From the NCBI RefSeq assembly GCF_014653785.1, contig NZ_BNAS01000001.1:62001-126000 (forward strand): DNA of 64,000 bases, read 5' to 3'. Positions 37,103 through 49,233 of this stretch are shown piece after piece. The notes beneath the pieces are model-generated. The model was not told where the DNA came from. It saw only the letters and a program-made list of their open reading frames with translations, and did not search any database. Origin of the DNA: Promicromonospora soli (lineage in GTDB: Bacteria; Actinomycetota; Actinomycetes; Actinomycetales; Cellulomonadaceae). The position numbers and the translations under genes are program-made. The stretch's first letter is position 1, and every line of letters begins with the position of its first letter.

Positions 37103-38847
37103 CTGGCGTTCTCCTCTCGCCGCTCCTGCAGGCGGTCAGCGATGTCCTCGCGCAGGATCCGCTTGTCGATCTTCCCCACCTTCGTCATGGGCAGCTGGTC
37201 GACGATCTCCAGGCGGTCCGGGTACTTGAAGCCCGCGACCTCCGCCCGGGCGAACACTTCTCGCACGTCCTCGAGCGTCGGGGCCCGATGCCCGGGCTTG
37301 ACCACCGCATACACGCACAGCCGCTCACCCAGGACCGGGTCCGGCATGGAGACGGCGGCGGCGATCTTGATGTCACCGAGACGATACATCAGGCCCTCGA
37401 TCTCCTCGGCGGAGATCTTCTCGCCGCCCCGGTTGACCATGTCCTTGTCCCGCCCGTGCACGATCAGGTTGCCGTCGGTCCTGCGCACGACGACGTCTCC
37501 GCTGCCGTACCAGCCGCCGGGAAGGAAGGCCCGCTCGTTGTGCTCCGGAGCGTTGTAGTAGCCGCGCGGGGTGTATGGGCCCCGGGTGTAGATGGCCCCG
37601 GGCTCGCCGTCGGGCACGTCGTCGCCGAACGGGTCCAGGATCCGGACCTCGTCCGCCTCGTGGACGGGCCGGCCCTGGGTCCCGACGATGACGTCGGCCG
37701 GGTCGTCGAGCCGGGTGGTGTTGATCAGCCCCTCGGCCATGCCGAAGACCTGCTGGAGCCTGGCGCCGAGGACCGGCTCGACCTTCGCGGCGTGCTCGTC
37801 CGGCAGCCGCGAGCCCCCGACCTGGAGGACCCGGAGCGTCCGGGTCTGGGTACCGCCGACCTCCTCCTGGTGCTCGATCCAGCGCTGCGCGACTGCCGGG
37901 ACGGCCGCCGCGATGGTGACGCCCTCGCGTTCGATGGTGGCGAAGGCCCGGACCGGCGACGGGCTGGGCAGCATCACTACCCGCCCTCCGACCAGCAGGG
38001 TGCCGAGCACTCCGGGGCAGGCCAGGGGGAAGTTGTGGCTCGCCGGGAGGGTCCCGAGGTAGACGTCGCGCTCCGTGAGCCCGGCCGTCGCGGACGTGGC
38101 CCGCAGGTTGCAGGCATAGTCGTTGTGGGTGCGGGTGATCAGCTTCGGCAGACCGGTGGTGCCACCCGAGATGAGGAAGCACGCCGGCGAGTCGGGGTCC
38201 GGGCGCATTGCATCGGCGGCTGCCCGCTCGGAAGCGCGGTCCTCCCCCGGCGCCAGCACCTCAGCCAGGGGAACGGAGCGTGGATCCAGCTCGCCGGCCT
38301 CGCCGAGGGCGAGGACGTGCTCCAGGTCGGGCAGCTCGGCGGCCAGCTCATGGGCGAGGCGCTCGTGGTCGAAGTCGCGCAGCACCCGCGGCACCGCGAC
38401 GGCCCGCGCCTCGGACAGGGACGCGAGGTGGGTCAGCTCGTGCCGCCGGTGCGCGGGCAGCGCCATCACCGGGATCACGCCCGCCCGGAAGCAGGCGAGC
38501 GTCAGCACGATGAACTCCCACCCGTTCGGCATCTGCACCAGGAGCCGGTCGTCGGGCTCCAGGCCGAGCTCACGCAGCCGGCCGGCCGCGGCGTCGGCGC
38601 GGGCGGTGAGCTCCGCGTAGGTGAGGCGGACGTCGCCGTCCACGACGGCGTCCTGCGTGGGGCGGGCGTCGGCGACCTCCCACAGCAGCTCGCCGAGGGT
38701 GCGGTCCTCCCAGTAGCCGCGGGACCGGTAGTGCGCTGCGACGTCGTCGGGCCAGGGCACGGTGCCTGTCCGGGTGTGGTGGCTCACGGTCGATCTGGTC
38801 CTCTCGGGCGGGTTGGTGTCGGGTGTCCTGGCGTCGACGGCGGTCAC
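37099..38847 (-). CDS. Aryl acid AMP/CoA ligase (2,3-dihydroxybenzoate/salicylate-AMP ligase type)
   Basis: A 582-residue ANL-superfamily enzyme. The ATP motif is ISGGTTGLPKLITRTHNDY, then SHNFPLACPG, the A5-like QVFGMAEGLINTTRL, A7/A8 YGSGDVVVRRTDGNLIVHGR followed by DMVNRGGEKISAEEIE, and A10 PMTKVGKIDKRIL with the catalytic Lys. It resembles EntE/DhbE and the salicylate ligase SdgA. The GTG at 38847 has GAGGGGGA upstream and overlaps the hydroxylase stop. With that hydroxylase it would make salicylyl-AMP or salicylyl-CoA. No aryl-carrier protein or siderophore synthetase is nearby, so catabolism is favoured over siderophore synthesis. Confidence 0.85.
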   Translation of the reverse strand: MTAVDARTPDTNPPERTRSTVSHHTRTGTVPWPDDVAAHYRSRGYWEDRTLGELLWEVADARPTQDAVVDGDVRLTYAELTARADAAAGRLRELGLEPDDRLLVQMPNGWEFIVLTLACFRAGVIPVMALPAHRRHELTHLASLSEARAVAVPRVLRDFDHERLAHELAAELPDLEHVLALGEAGELDPRSVPLAEVLAPGEDRASERAAADAMRPDPDSPACFLISGGTTGLPKLITRTHNDYACNLRATSATAGLTERDVYLGTLPASHNFPLACPGVLGTLLVGGRVVMLPSPSPVRAFATIEREGVTIAAAVPAVAQRWIEHQEEVGGTQTRTLRVLQVGGSRLPDEHAAKVEPVLGARLQQVFGMAEGLINTTRLDDPADVIVGTQGRPVHEADEVRILDPFGDDVPDGEPGAIYTRGPYTPRGYYNAPEHNERAFLPGGWYGSGDVVVRRTDGNLIVHGRDKDMVNRGGEKISAEEIEGLMYRLGDIKIAAAVSMPDPVLGERLCVYAVVKPGHRAPTLEDVREVFARAEVAGFKYPDRLEIVDQLPMTKVGKIDKRILREDIADRLQERREENAR

Positions 38848-40409
38848 AGAGCGTCCCCCTCAGGTCGCGCGACCGCGTCGACCCGGCCGGCGAGCAGAGC
38901 GGTCTCGATCTCGGCGTCGGACAGGTTGTCGACCACTACCGAGACCAGACCGCGACGCAGCCGCGCCTCCTCGCTCAGGAGGGTGCGGGTCAGCGGAGTG
39001 CCGCCGGTGATCACGACCGCCCCACGGTCGGGCAGGGAGTGAGCGGCCTTCGCCAGGCCGGCCTCGTCGTCGGGCGCATCCACGAGGGTGACGGTGTCGT
39101 CGCCCGCGGCCGTCGAGACTGCGGCGACGGGGCTGCCCGCCTCGAAAAGCTGTGTCCGCCCGTCCTTGACGGCGAGCCCCAGCACGCGCCCCGTCGTCCG
39201 TCGGCCGGCCAGGTCCAGGGGCGTGTGCAGCGCGTCGGTGCCGTGCTGCTCCGCCCAGCGTGCCCGCGCCGTCGCGACCAGGCCAGGGTCGCGACGCGCG
39301 ATCCGGTCCACCGCGATGCTCCGGGAGAAGAAGTGGAACGCGAACGTGAACGGGTCGAGGTCGCGCTGGTACTGCCCGAACCGTTCCCACCAGGCGAGGC
39401 TGGGGACCGCCGCGTCCTGGATGTGCGCGACCGCGGGCGTGCGCGCGTCCTGGTAGGCGGCGAGCGCCGTCGGCAGATCACGTTGGAGGCCGATCTGGCG
39501 GGCGAGCTCGATGGCGTCCTCCATCGCCATCTTCGTGCCGGAGCCGACCGAGAAGTGCGCCGTGTGGACGGCGTCGCCCAGCAGCGCGACGTTGTCGCGG
39601 AACCATGTGGTCGTCCGGCGGGTCCGGAAGTTCCCCCAGCGGGAGTTGTTCGCCACGAGGGACGCGCCGTCGATGTCGTCGGCGAACAGGTCGGCGAGGT
39701 AGGCCTTGCTCCGGTCGTCCGAGGGCCCCGGCGGCTGAGTCACGTCGAACTGGTCGAGCCCGGCTCGCTCCCAGGTCTCGTGGTCGGTCTCGACGATGAA
39801 CGTGCTGAGCTCGTCACTGATCGGGTAACCGTGCACGGCGAAGTTCCCGTGCTCGGACCTGCGGTGCACGAACGTCAGCCCGTCGAAGATGTGCTCGGTG
39901 GCGAACCAGATGAACTTCGCCTCCGCAGTCGTGACCGAGTGCCCGAGGTCGGTGTGCTCCTCAAGGTGGGCGCGCACCGTCGAGCTGGTGCCGTCGGCCC
40001 CCACGACGAGGTCGTGGCCCGCCGCGAGCTCGGCGACCGGGGGCGCCACGGTGCTGTACCGGACGTCGACCCCGGCGGCCTCCGCGTTGTCCTGCAGGAG
40101 GCGGAGCAATGTCTTGCGGTGGATGGCCGCCATGCCGTTGCCGGCGAAACCGTAGGACTCACCGTCGCTCCGGACCTCGATGCGGTCCCAGTGCGTCCCG
40201 TGGTCCTTCAGGCCGTCCCGGAGCACGGAATCGGCGGCGTCGATCTCGCGCAACGTGGCGTCGGAGAACACAACACCGAAGCCGAACGCGTCAGACCTTC
40301 GGTTGCGCTCGTAGACCGTGACGGTCGCGGTGGAGTCCTGCCTGGCAAGGAGGGTGGCCAGGAACAGACCGCCAGGTCCGCCGCCGACCACCACGATGGA
40401 GTCGCCCAT
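38844..40409 (-). CDS. FAD-dependent aryl-CoA monooxygenase (salicylyl-CoA 5-hydroxylase type)
   Basis: A 521-residue flavoprotein. FAD motif VVVGGGPGGLFLATLLARQ near residue 5, DG motif DLVVGADGTSSTVRAHL, and GD motif NVALLGDAVHTAHFSVGSGT, a sequence characteristic of salicylyl-CoA and 2-aminobenzoyl-CoA hydroxylases. Residues up to about 410 cover the hydroxylase. The last 100 residues end GGTPLTRTLLSEEARLRRG and ETALLAGRVDAVARP, which look like a fragment of the old-yellow-enzyme barrel that is fused in bifunctional homologues. The start is ATG 40409 with a weak ribosome binding site. It heads the operon with the ligase and PaaX genes. Confidence 0.83.
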   Translation of the reverse strand: MGDSIVVVGGGPGGLFLATLLARQDSTATVTVYERNRRSDAFGFGVVFSDATLREIDAADSVLRDGLKDHGTHWDRIEVRSDGESYGFAGNGMAAIHRKTLLRLLQDNAEAAGVDVRYSTVAPPVAELAAGHDLVVGADGTSSTVRAHLEEHTDLGHSVTTAEAKFIWFATEHIFDGLTFVHRRSEHGNFAVHGYPISDELSTFIVETDHETWERAGLDQFDVTQPPGPSDDRSKAYLADLFADDIDGASLVANNSRWGNFRTRRTTTWFRDNVALLGDAVHTAHFSVGSGTKMAMEDAIELARQIGLQRDLPTALAAYQDARTPAVAHIQDAAVPSLAWWERFGQYQRDLDPFTFAFHFFSRSIAVDRIARRDPGLVATARARWAEQHGTDALHTPLDLAGRRTTGRVLGLAVKDGRTQLFEAGSPVAAVSTAAGDDTVTLVDAPDDEAGLAKAAHSLPDRGAVVITGGTPLTRTLLSEEARLRRGLVSVVVDNLSDAEIETALLAGRVDAVARPEGDAL

Positions 40410-40463
40410 ACCTGAGGACGATAGGCGCCGCGCGGCAAACGTGCAACACGCATCTTCCACTCG

Positions 40464-40475
40464 ACGCAATTGCGT
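40464..40475. promoter_or_regulatory. Perfect 12-bp palindrome in the divergent promoter
   Basis: ACGCAATTGCGT sits midway between the divergent hydroxylase (minus) and alpha/beta hydrolase (plus) starts, next to the AT-rich TATACGAT that could be a plus-strand -10. It is the best operator candidate for the PaaX regulator of this cluster. Confidence 0.5.
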
Positions 40476-40556
40476 TATACGATCACTTCGCCGGTGCCGA
40501 CCGCATCACCGCACGGAACCGGAGCACCGCACCATCACCAACGAAGGAGTTGGATC

Positions 40557-41369
40557 ATGTCCACGGAGCCCACGTACCACACGGCCACCTCGGCCGACGG
40601 CACGGAGATCGCCTACTACGTCCAGGGCAGCGGGCCGGCCCTCGTCATCACGCACGGGTCGATCGCCACCTCCGACCAGTGGCTTCCCGCCACAGCCGAG
40701 CTCTCCCGCGACTTCACGTGCTACGTCTTCGACCGGCGCGGACGCGCCCGGAGCGGCGACAACGCCGGCTACAGCATCCAGAGCGAGGTCGAGGACATCC
40801 GTGCCGTCATCGAGGCGGCGGGCTCCGGCGCCAGCCTCCTGGGCCACTCCTACGGCGCGCTCTGCACCCTCGCCTATGCGCTCCAGCACGAGGTCGAGGG
40901 CGCGCTCATCCTCTTCGAGCCCCCGCTGCCGGTCTTCGGCGCGGTCGCCGGCCCCAAGCTCGAGGACTACCGCGCGGCGATCGCCGCAGGGGACAACGCC
41001 CGTGCCCTCGAGATCGCCCTGGTCGAGTTCGTCGGCCTCCCCGCCGAGGCCGTCCCCCACGTCAAGCAGACCCCGCTGTGGGACGCGATCCTGCCGCTGG
41101 CGCCCACCTGGACGAGGGAGCTCGAGCAGATCGACGCCCTCGGACCCGACATCGACCGGTACTCCGTCCTGAGCGACAAGCCCACCCACCTCATCGGCGG
41201 GACGGGCACCACGCCCTTCCTCATCGAATCGGTGCGCCGCCTCAACCGGACCATCGTGGGCTCGACGATCACCGAGCTGCCCGACCTCGACCACTTCGCC
41301 CACCTCGCCGATCCGGCTGGGTTCGCCGGTGCGGTCCGCCAGGGCGTGCGCACCGAGGTGCCGAGCTGA
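40557..41369 (+). CDS. Alpha/beta fold hydrolase
   Basis: A 270-residue alpha/beta hydrolase. The oxyanion region is VITHGSIATSDQW near residue 30, the nucleophile elbow LLGHSYGAL puts Ser at 98, and the C-terminal DLDHFAHLADP provides the likely His. GAAGGAG precedes the ATG by seven bases. It is divergent from the aryl-CoA hydroxylase operon and shares its control region. A thioesterase or ester hydrolase role in that pathway (for example releasing gentisate from gentisyl-CoA) is possible but only inferred from position. Confidence 0.82.
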   Translation: MSTEPTYHTATSADGTEIAYYVQGSGPALVITHGSIATSDQWLPATAELSRDFTCYVFDRRGRARSGDNAGYSIQSEVEDIRAVIEAAGSGASLLGHSYGALCTLAYALQHEVEGALILFEPPLPVFGAVAGPKLEDYRAAIAAGDNARALEIALVEFVGLPAEAVPHVKQTPLWDAILPLAPTWTRELEQIDALGPDIDRYSVLSDKPTHLIGGTGTTPFLIESVRRLNRTIVGSTITELPDLDHFAHLADPAGFAGAVRQGVRTEVPS

Positions 41370-41398
41370 CGCTCCAGCACTTACAACGACGAAGGCCC

Positions 41399-41427
41399 GG
41401 CTCGCCCCTCATCACGAGGAGCGAGCC
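41399..41427. terminator. Bidirectional hairpin between convergent hydrolase and uvrA
   Basis: GGCTCGCCCCTC pairs with GAGGAGCGAGCC around ATCAC (12-bp stem with one mismatch). It lies between the ends of two convergent genes and can serve both. Confidence 0.75.
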
Positions 41428-41448
41428 GAGCCCTTGAGGCGCCGGCCG

Positions 41449-44394
<2,946 letters not shown>

Positions 44395-44460
44395 AGAGGC
44401 ATCCTAGGGCGGCTGGCTGACATTCGCACGCCTGTTCTATGAATCACCCTGACAGACTCG

Positions 44461-47310
44461 TCACACCCGCGGGTGCCCGCGCACCGCGCGGCCGTCCACG
44501 GCGCCCGCTCGGCGGGCGCGGGCCTGCAGGTCCAGCGCGCGGAGCAGGTCCTGCTCATGGGCGTAGGACCCGTCGACGAGCCGCCGCCGGACGTCCACCA
44601 CCTCTTGCGCGTGCTCCGTAGCGGAGTCGACCAGCCCGAGGTCGATGTGCACCGAGACCAGGTTGGTCAGCGCGGCAGCGAGGGCCGGAAGGTGCACGTC
44701 GGGGCTTCGCCGGGCGAGGTCCCGGCGGACGCGCACCGCCTCCGCCGTCGGCTCGATGCTCTCCTCCAGCCGGCCCGCGTCGATGAGGGCGGCGCCGAGG
44801 TTGAGCAGGGCGTCGGCGAGGTCAGGCTCGAAACGGTCCTGGTCGACCTGCGCGAGCAGCCGCAGCTGGGCGATGGCCTCCTCGGTCGGCGCGACGGCTT
44901 CGGCGGCCCGCCCGAGCTCCGAGTAGAGCACCCCGAGGTTCGACAGCGAGCGCGCCAGGTACTCCTCACCGGGATTCCCTTCCTCGGCCAGGCCGCGCCG
45001 GATCGCAACGGCCTCCTGCTCCAGAGGCAGCGCCTCCAGGGGCTCACCTGCCCGTGAGTAGGTGACGGCGAGGTTCGACAGGGAGGCCGCCAGCATCCGG
45101 CGGAAGCGGGTCGGGTTCTCCCGGACGAGCCGCCGCCGGAGCACCACCGCCTCCCGCTCGAGGGCTATCGCCTCGTCCAGGTCACCCAGCCGCGACCGCA
45201 CGGCGCCCAGTGACGCGAGGGAATAGGCGAGCGTCCACGTGTGCGCGACCGCGTTCTCGCGAGCCAGGTCACGCCGGAGGTCGACGGCCTCGCGCACGGG
45301 CTCGATCGCCTCCCGGTCCCGGCCCAGAGCGGCGTAGGCATTGCCGAGGTTCGTCAGCGCGAACGCGAGCTGGGGCCGGTGTCGCTCGGGCGCCTGCAGC
45401 ACGAGCTGACGGCAGAGCTCGACGGCCTCCAGGGCGAACGCAGGGGCCTCCTCCGGGCGGCTCTCGGTCAGGGTCACTGCCCGGTTGGACAGCGTCAGCG
45501 CCAGGTTGACGCCCCACTGCCGCGGGTCGAGTGCAACGAGGGCTCGCAGGAACGGGAGCACCTCGGTCACCGCCTCGTCGCACTCCTGGGGGTGCCCCAG
45601 GTCGTCCAGGGTGACCGTCACGTTGATCAGGGCGCGGGCCAGCTCGGGCTGAACCCACGCCCAGTCGCGCTCCGGCGCCGCCCGGCAGAGCGCGACCGCC
45701 TCGCGCTCGAGCTCCAGCGCCTCGTGCATGAGCCCGGCACCCCAGTGCGTGGCCCCGAGCGTGTTGATCGCGTCGGCCAGCGCGGTGCGGTACCGGTCCG
45801 GGTCACCGGCCGCGATACGGCGCCAGGCGGCCACCCCGGTCTCCAGCGCGTCCAGCGCCTCCGCCAGACGGCCGCACTCCTTGAGGGCGGTCCCGAGGTC
45901 GACGAGCGCCTCGGCCCGCCCCACCGCGTCGCGCGCCGCTGCGACGGCCAGCTCGCCCCGGGCGGCTTCGTCCGATGTCGAGGTGTACAGGGTGCGCGGC
46001 CTGAGCAGGAACATCGTCCGGAGCGCACGCGGGTCGTCGCTGCAGGAGTCCGTGGCGCGGCGCAGGAGCTCGCTCGCCAGGGCGATCACCCCTGGCACCT
46101 CCGACAGCTCGATCTCCAGGCGCCGGGCGACGCGCACCACCCGCAGCGCCGCCTTCCGGGACAGGCCCCACGTGCAGGCTCCGACCAGCGCGACCGACCG
46201 GCCGAGCCGCTCCGCGATGAGCAGGTCGCCGAAGCGGTCGTGGCCGGCGGGGCTCGACCCGAGCTCCACCTGGGAGTCCTGCAGCCCGCGCAGCCAGCGG
46301 GCGCCCACGCGCCACGGCACGCCGGGGACGACCCGGCGCAGCACGTCGCGTGCGGCCGCGGGATCGTCCGCGCCGAGCAGGCACGCCGCCGCCACGACGT
46401 CCTGCACCTCGTCGAGGGTCAGCTCCAGCCCGGCGTCACGGGCCGACCGGGCCCAGGAGTCCGCTGCCACGTCGAGGAGCCCCCGCACCGGGTTGGGCTC
46501 GCGCTCGGCGGGCGCGAGCACGGGCGCCCCGGCCGCGGCCAGTACGGCGAGCGCCGCCGCGGCGTGCAGGTCGACGATGCGGGTGACGCCCTCCTGGGCC
46601 GGCGCGGGGACGTGCGGTACGGGGCCGACGACGCCGAGACACTCGGCGAACGCGGCGGCAGCGGCGGCCAGCACGGCGGCGTCCGACAGGTCGGGCGACA
46701 GCGGCAGGTCGAGCGAGGTCTGCGACGCGTCGCCGTGCTCGAGCTGTGTCCACAGCGTCGAGCCCCAGCGCAGGCGGCGCGCCCACTCGCCCGAGACCCG
46801 GGCCAGGAGCAGGACCCGGGTCCGGCCGCGGGCTGGGCGGCCCGCGGCGTCGAACATGGCGCCCAGGCCGAGCCGGGTCGCTGCGTTGTCCACGACGAAC
46901 AGGACGTCGCCCGGCGGCCGCGCGCGAAGCGTGGCGGCCTCGCGGCCGCGCGGTACGGGGACGACGGTCCAGCCCGCCTCGGTCAGCTGGCCGCCGAACT
47001 CCTGCGCGAGCCGGGTCTTGCCGAAGCCGGCGGGGCCGATGACGAGCCGCACGCGGATGGGCGCTGCGCTCTCGGCCCAGGACTGAAGCTCGTCGAGCTC
47101 CCGGCGGCGGCCCAGGAACGGAACCACGGCGCGCTCGGGGTCGAGGAGTGCGGTCGGACGGCGGATATCTTCCAGCGGCAGGATGTCGGTGGCAACCGAG
47201 AGCGAGCCGCGGCGTACCGCTGCACGGGCGGCCCGGACCGCGGCAGCCAGCCGGGTAGATGCCTCCGAGACCACCATGGTGACCCAGTCAACCGGACGAA
47301 CGTCCAACAC
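44461..47310 (-). CDS. STAND-type NTPase with C-terminal tetratricopeptide repeats
   Basis: A 949-residue signal-transduction ATPase. After about 60 N-terminal residues comes FLGRRRELDELQSWAE, then Walker A IGPAGFGKTRLA (about 91-102) and Walker B DVLFVVDNAA (about 134-143), the AP-ATPase/STAND layout. From about 470 to 930 run TPR repeats with the pattern LxNLGxxYxxLGRxxEAxxxxxEAVxLRR (for example FALTNLGNAYAALGRDREAI). STAND proteins are oligomerising switches in regulation or phage defence; no effector domain can be recognised at the N-terminus. The GTG at 47310 lacks a ribosome binding site; ATG 47277 is an alternative. It stands alone between uvrA and sthA. Confidence 0.82.
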   Translation of the reverse strand: MLDVRPVDWVTMVVSEASTRLAAAVRAARAAVRRGSLSVATDILPLEDIRRPTALLDPERAVVPFLGRRRELDELQSWAESAAPIRVRLVIGPAGFGKTRLAQEFGGQLTEAGWTVVPVPRGREAATLRARPPGDVLFVVDNAATRLGLGAMFDAAGRPARGRTRVLLLARVSGEWARRLRWGSTLWTQLEHGDASQTSLDLPLSPDLSDAAVLAAAAAAFAECLGVVGPVPHVPAPAQEGVTRIVDLHAAAALAVLAAAGAPVLAPAEREPNPVRGLLDVAADSWARSARDAGLELTLDEVQDVVAAACLLGADDPAAARDVLRRVVPGVPWRVGARWLRGLQDSQVELGSSPAGHDRFGDLLIAERLGRSVALVGACTWGLSRKAALRVVRVARRLEIELSEVPGVIALASELLRRATDSCSDDPRALRTMFLLRPRTLYTSTSDEAARGELAVAAARDAVGRAEALVDLGTALKECGRLAEALDALETGVAAWRRIAAGDPDRYRTALADAINTLGATHWGAGLMHEALELEREAVALCRAAPERDWAWVQPELARALINVTVTLDDLGHPQECDEAVTEVLPFLRALVALDPRQWGVNLALTLSNRAVTLTESRPEEAPAFALEAVELCRQLVLQAPERHRPQLAFALTNLGNAYAALGRDREAIEPVREAVDLRRDLARENAVAHTWTLAYSLASLGAVRSRLGDLDEAIALEREAVVLRRRLVRENPTRFRRMLAASLSNLAVTYSRAGEPLEALPLEQEAVAIRRGLAEEGNPGEEYLARSLSNLGVLYSELGRAAEAVAPTEEAIAQLRLLAQVDQDRFEPDLADALLNLGAALIDAGRLEESIEPTAEAVRVRRDLARRSPDVHLPALAAALTNLVSVHIDLGLVDSATEHAQEVVDVRRRLVDGSYAHEQDLLRALDLQARARRAGAVDGRAVRGHPRV

Positions 47311-47384
47311 TCAAGAGGTAGCGGCAGAGAGATTCACCTCGGTCAATACAGCGGGGGATCCCACGAGCGCCACGTCGTGGCTGC

Positions 47385-48803
47385 TCAGAGCCCGAACCGC
47401 TCCACGTCCCGCATCTTGTTCGTCGCGTCGAGGGCGGCGACCTTGTACGCCTCCGAGAGCGTCGGGTAGTTGAACACGGTGTCGACGAGGTGGTCCACGG
47501 TGCCGCCCGTGGTCATGATCGCCTGACCGATGTGGATTATTTCCGTCGCGCCGGTCCCGAACACGTGCACGCCGAGCACCTTGCGGTCCTCGGTGGAGAC
47601 GAGCAGCTTGAGCATCCCGTAGGAGTCGCCCACGATCTGCCCGCGCGCCAGCTCGCGGTAGCGCGCGATCCCCACCTCGTACGGCACGCCCGCGGTGGTG
47701 AGCTGGTCCTCGGTCTCCCCGCAGTAGGAGATCTCAGGGATCGTGTAGATCCCGATGGGCTGCAGCTCCAGCACCGACGAGACCGGCTCGTCGAACGCGT
47801 GGTACGCCGCTAGCCGCCCCTGCTCCTGCGAGGTCGCCGCGAGCGCCGGGAACCCGATGACGTCGCCGACGGCGTAGATGTGCTCGACGTCGGTCCGGAA
47901 CTGCTTGTCGACCTGGAGCCGCCCGCGCCTGTCCGCGGCGAGCCCGGCGGCGGCGAGGTCTAGGCCGTCGGTGGAGCCCTGCCGCCCCGCGGAGTAGAGG
48001 ACGCAGTCGGCCGGGATCCGCTTGCCGGAGGCCAGCGCGGTGACGGTCCCGCCGTTGCTCGTGGTCACGGACTCGACGGTCTCCCCCAGCCGGAACGTGA
48101 CCGAGAGGTCGCGCAGCTGGAACTTGAGCGCCTCGACCACCTCGGAGTCGCAGAAGTCGAGGATCTTCTCGCGGGCCTCGACGACGGTGACCCGCGTGCC
48201 GAGCGCGGCGAAGACCGAGGCGTACTCGATGCCGATCACGCCGGCACCGACGACGACCATGGTCCGGGGCACCTCGGTCATGTCGAGGATCGCGTCGGAG
48301 TCGACCACGCGGACGCCGTCGAACTCGATGTTCGCGGGCCGTGCGGGGCGGGTGCCGACCGCTATGACTATCTTGTCGGCGTTCAGCCGGCGGACCACGT
48401 CTCCCTCGGCGTCGGTCACCTCGACGTCGTGCGGCCCGGCGAAGCGGGCGCTGCCCACGACGGTCTCGACGTGGTTGCGGGCGAGCTGGTTGCGCACCAC
48501 CTCGATCTCGCGCCCGATGACGTGCTGCAGCCGGGCCAGCAGGTCCTGGACGGTGATGTGCTCCTTGAGCCGGTAGCTGGAGCCGTACAGGTCACGCATG
48601 TGCAGGCCCGTGAGGTACAGGACCGCCTCGCGCAGCGTCTTGGACGGGATGGTGCCGGTGTTGAGGCAGACGCCGCCGATCATGTCGCGCCGCTCCACCA
48701 CCGCTACCCTCTTGCCGAGCTTCGCGGCGCCGATCGCCGCCTTCTGGCCGCCCGGCCCGGAGCCGATCACGACGAGGTCGAAGTGGTTCTCGCGCGCATC
48801 CAT
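47385..48803 (-). CDS. sthA: Soluble (Si-specific) NAD(P)+ transhydrogenase
   Basis: A flavoprotein that transfers hydride between NADPH and NAD. FAD motif [20 protein letters not shown] near residue 9; the [14 protein letters not shown] segment lacks the second redox Cys of lipoamide dehydrogenases, which is diagnostic for SthA. A second Rossmann motif [20 protein letters not shown] and C-terminal dimer domain follow. I chose ATG 48803 ([10 protein letters not shown]) since it matches family length (472 residues); ATG 48833 or 48848 would add 10-15 residues, and none has a strong ribosome binding site. Divergent from the YciI gene. Confidence 0.9.
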   Translation of the reverse strand: MDARENHFDLVVIGSGPGGQKAAIGAAKLGKRVAVVERRDMIGGVCLNTGTIPSKTLREAVLYLTGLHMRDLYGSSYRLKEHITVQDLLARLQHVIGREIEVVRNQLARNHVETVVGSARFAGPHDVEVTDAEGDVVRRLNADKIVIAVGTRPARPANIEFDGVRVVDSDAILDMTEVPRTMVVVGAGVIGIEYASVFAALGTRVTVVEAREKILDFCDSEVVEALKFQLRDLSVTFRLGETVESVTTSNGGTVTALASGKRIPADCVLYSAGRQGSTDGLDLAAAGLAADRRGRLQVDKQFRTDVEHIYAVGDVIGFPALAATSQEQGRLAAYHAFDEPVSSVLELQPIGIYTIPEISYCGETEDQLTTAGVPYEVGIARYRELARGQIVGDSYGMLKLLVSTEDRKVLGVHVFGTGATEIIHIGQAIMTTGGTVDHLVDTVFNYPTLSEAYKVAALDATNKMRDVERFGL

Positions 48804-48892
48804 GCTCTGAGTGTGGGGGTGCGACCGGCCCATGACGAGCGACTTCATCAAGATTTAACCGACCCTGCCGCCGGGATGGCAGGCTGTCGCCC

Positions 48893-49174
48893 ATGAGCAT
48901 CTTCGCCGTCAGCTACACGTACACCGACGACGTCGCCACCCGCGACGAGGTCCGCCCCAGCCACCGCGACTTCCTGCGCGGCCTGAACGCGGACGGCGTC
49001 GTCCGCGCGTCGGGCCCGGTCGACGGCGGGATCGGGGCCATGGTCATCGTCGAGGCCGAGTCCGCCGAGGCCGCGCTGCGGATCCTGGATGCCGACCCGT
49101 TCGCGCTCCGGGGCGTCATCGCCGAGCGCAGCGTGCGCCAGTGGGACGTCGTGATCGGCGGCCTCGCGGAGTAG
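48893..49174 (+). CDS. YciI family protein
   Basis: A 93-residue YciI-like ferredoxin-fold protein starting MSIFAVSYTYTDDVATRDEV. The family's His (PSHRDFL) and Asp (LDADPFALRGV) are present; in characterised YciI-like enzymes these take part in dehydrochlorinase-like chemistry, but most members have no known function. It is divergent from sthA, with 89 bases between the chosen starts. Confidence 0.82.
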   Translation: MSIFAVSYTYTDDVATRDEVRPSHRDFLRGLNADGVVRASGPVDGGIGAMVIVEAESAEAALRILDADPFALRGVIAERSVRQWDVVIGGLAE

Positions 49175-49207
49175 GGCTGCACGGCAGGCCTCCGGGGCGT
49201 GGGCCAA

Positions 49208-49233
49208 AATTCACCCAACGCCACAATTCACCC
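49208..49233. repeat. Direct repeat AATTCACCC, two copies 17 bp apart
   Basis: AATTCACCC occurs at 49208-49216 and 49225-49233 in an AT-rich patch about 120-145 bases before the hot-dog gene. The spacing between starts is 17 bases, which puts the copies on roughly opposite faces of the helix. Possible regulator site; no matching regulator is seen. Confidence 0.45.

Noticed and set aside
37099-38847. Siderophore (2,3-dihydroxybenzoate) biosynthesis cluster
   Set aside because: The ligase is EntE-like, but no isochorismatase, carrier protein or NRPS genes are present; the PaaX and aryl-CoA hydroxylase neighbours point to catabolism.
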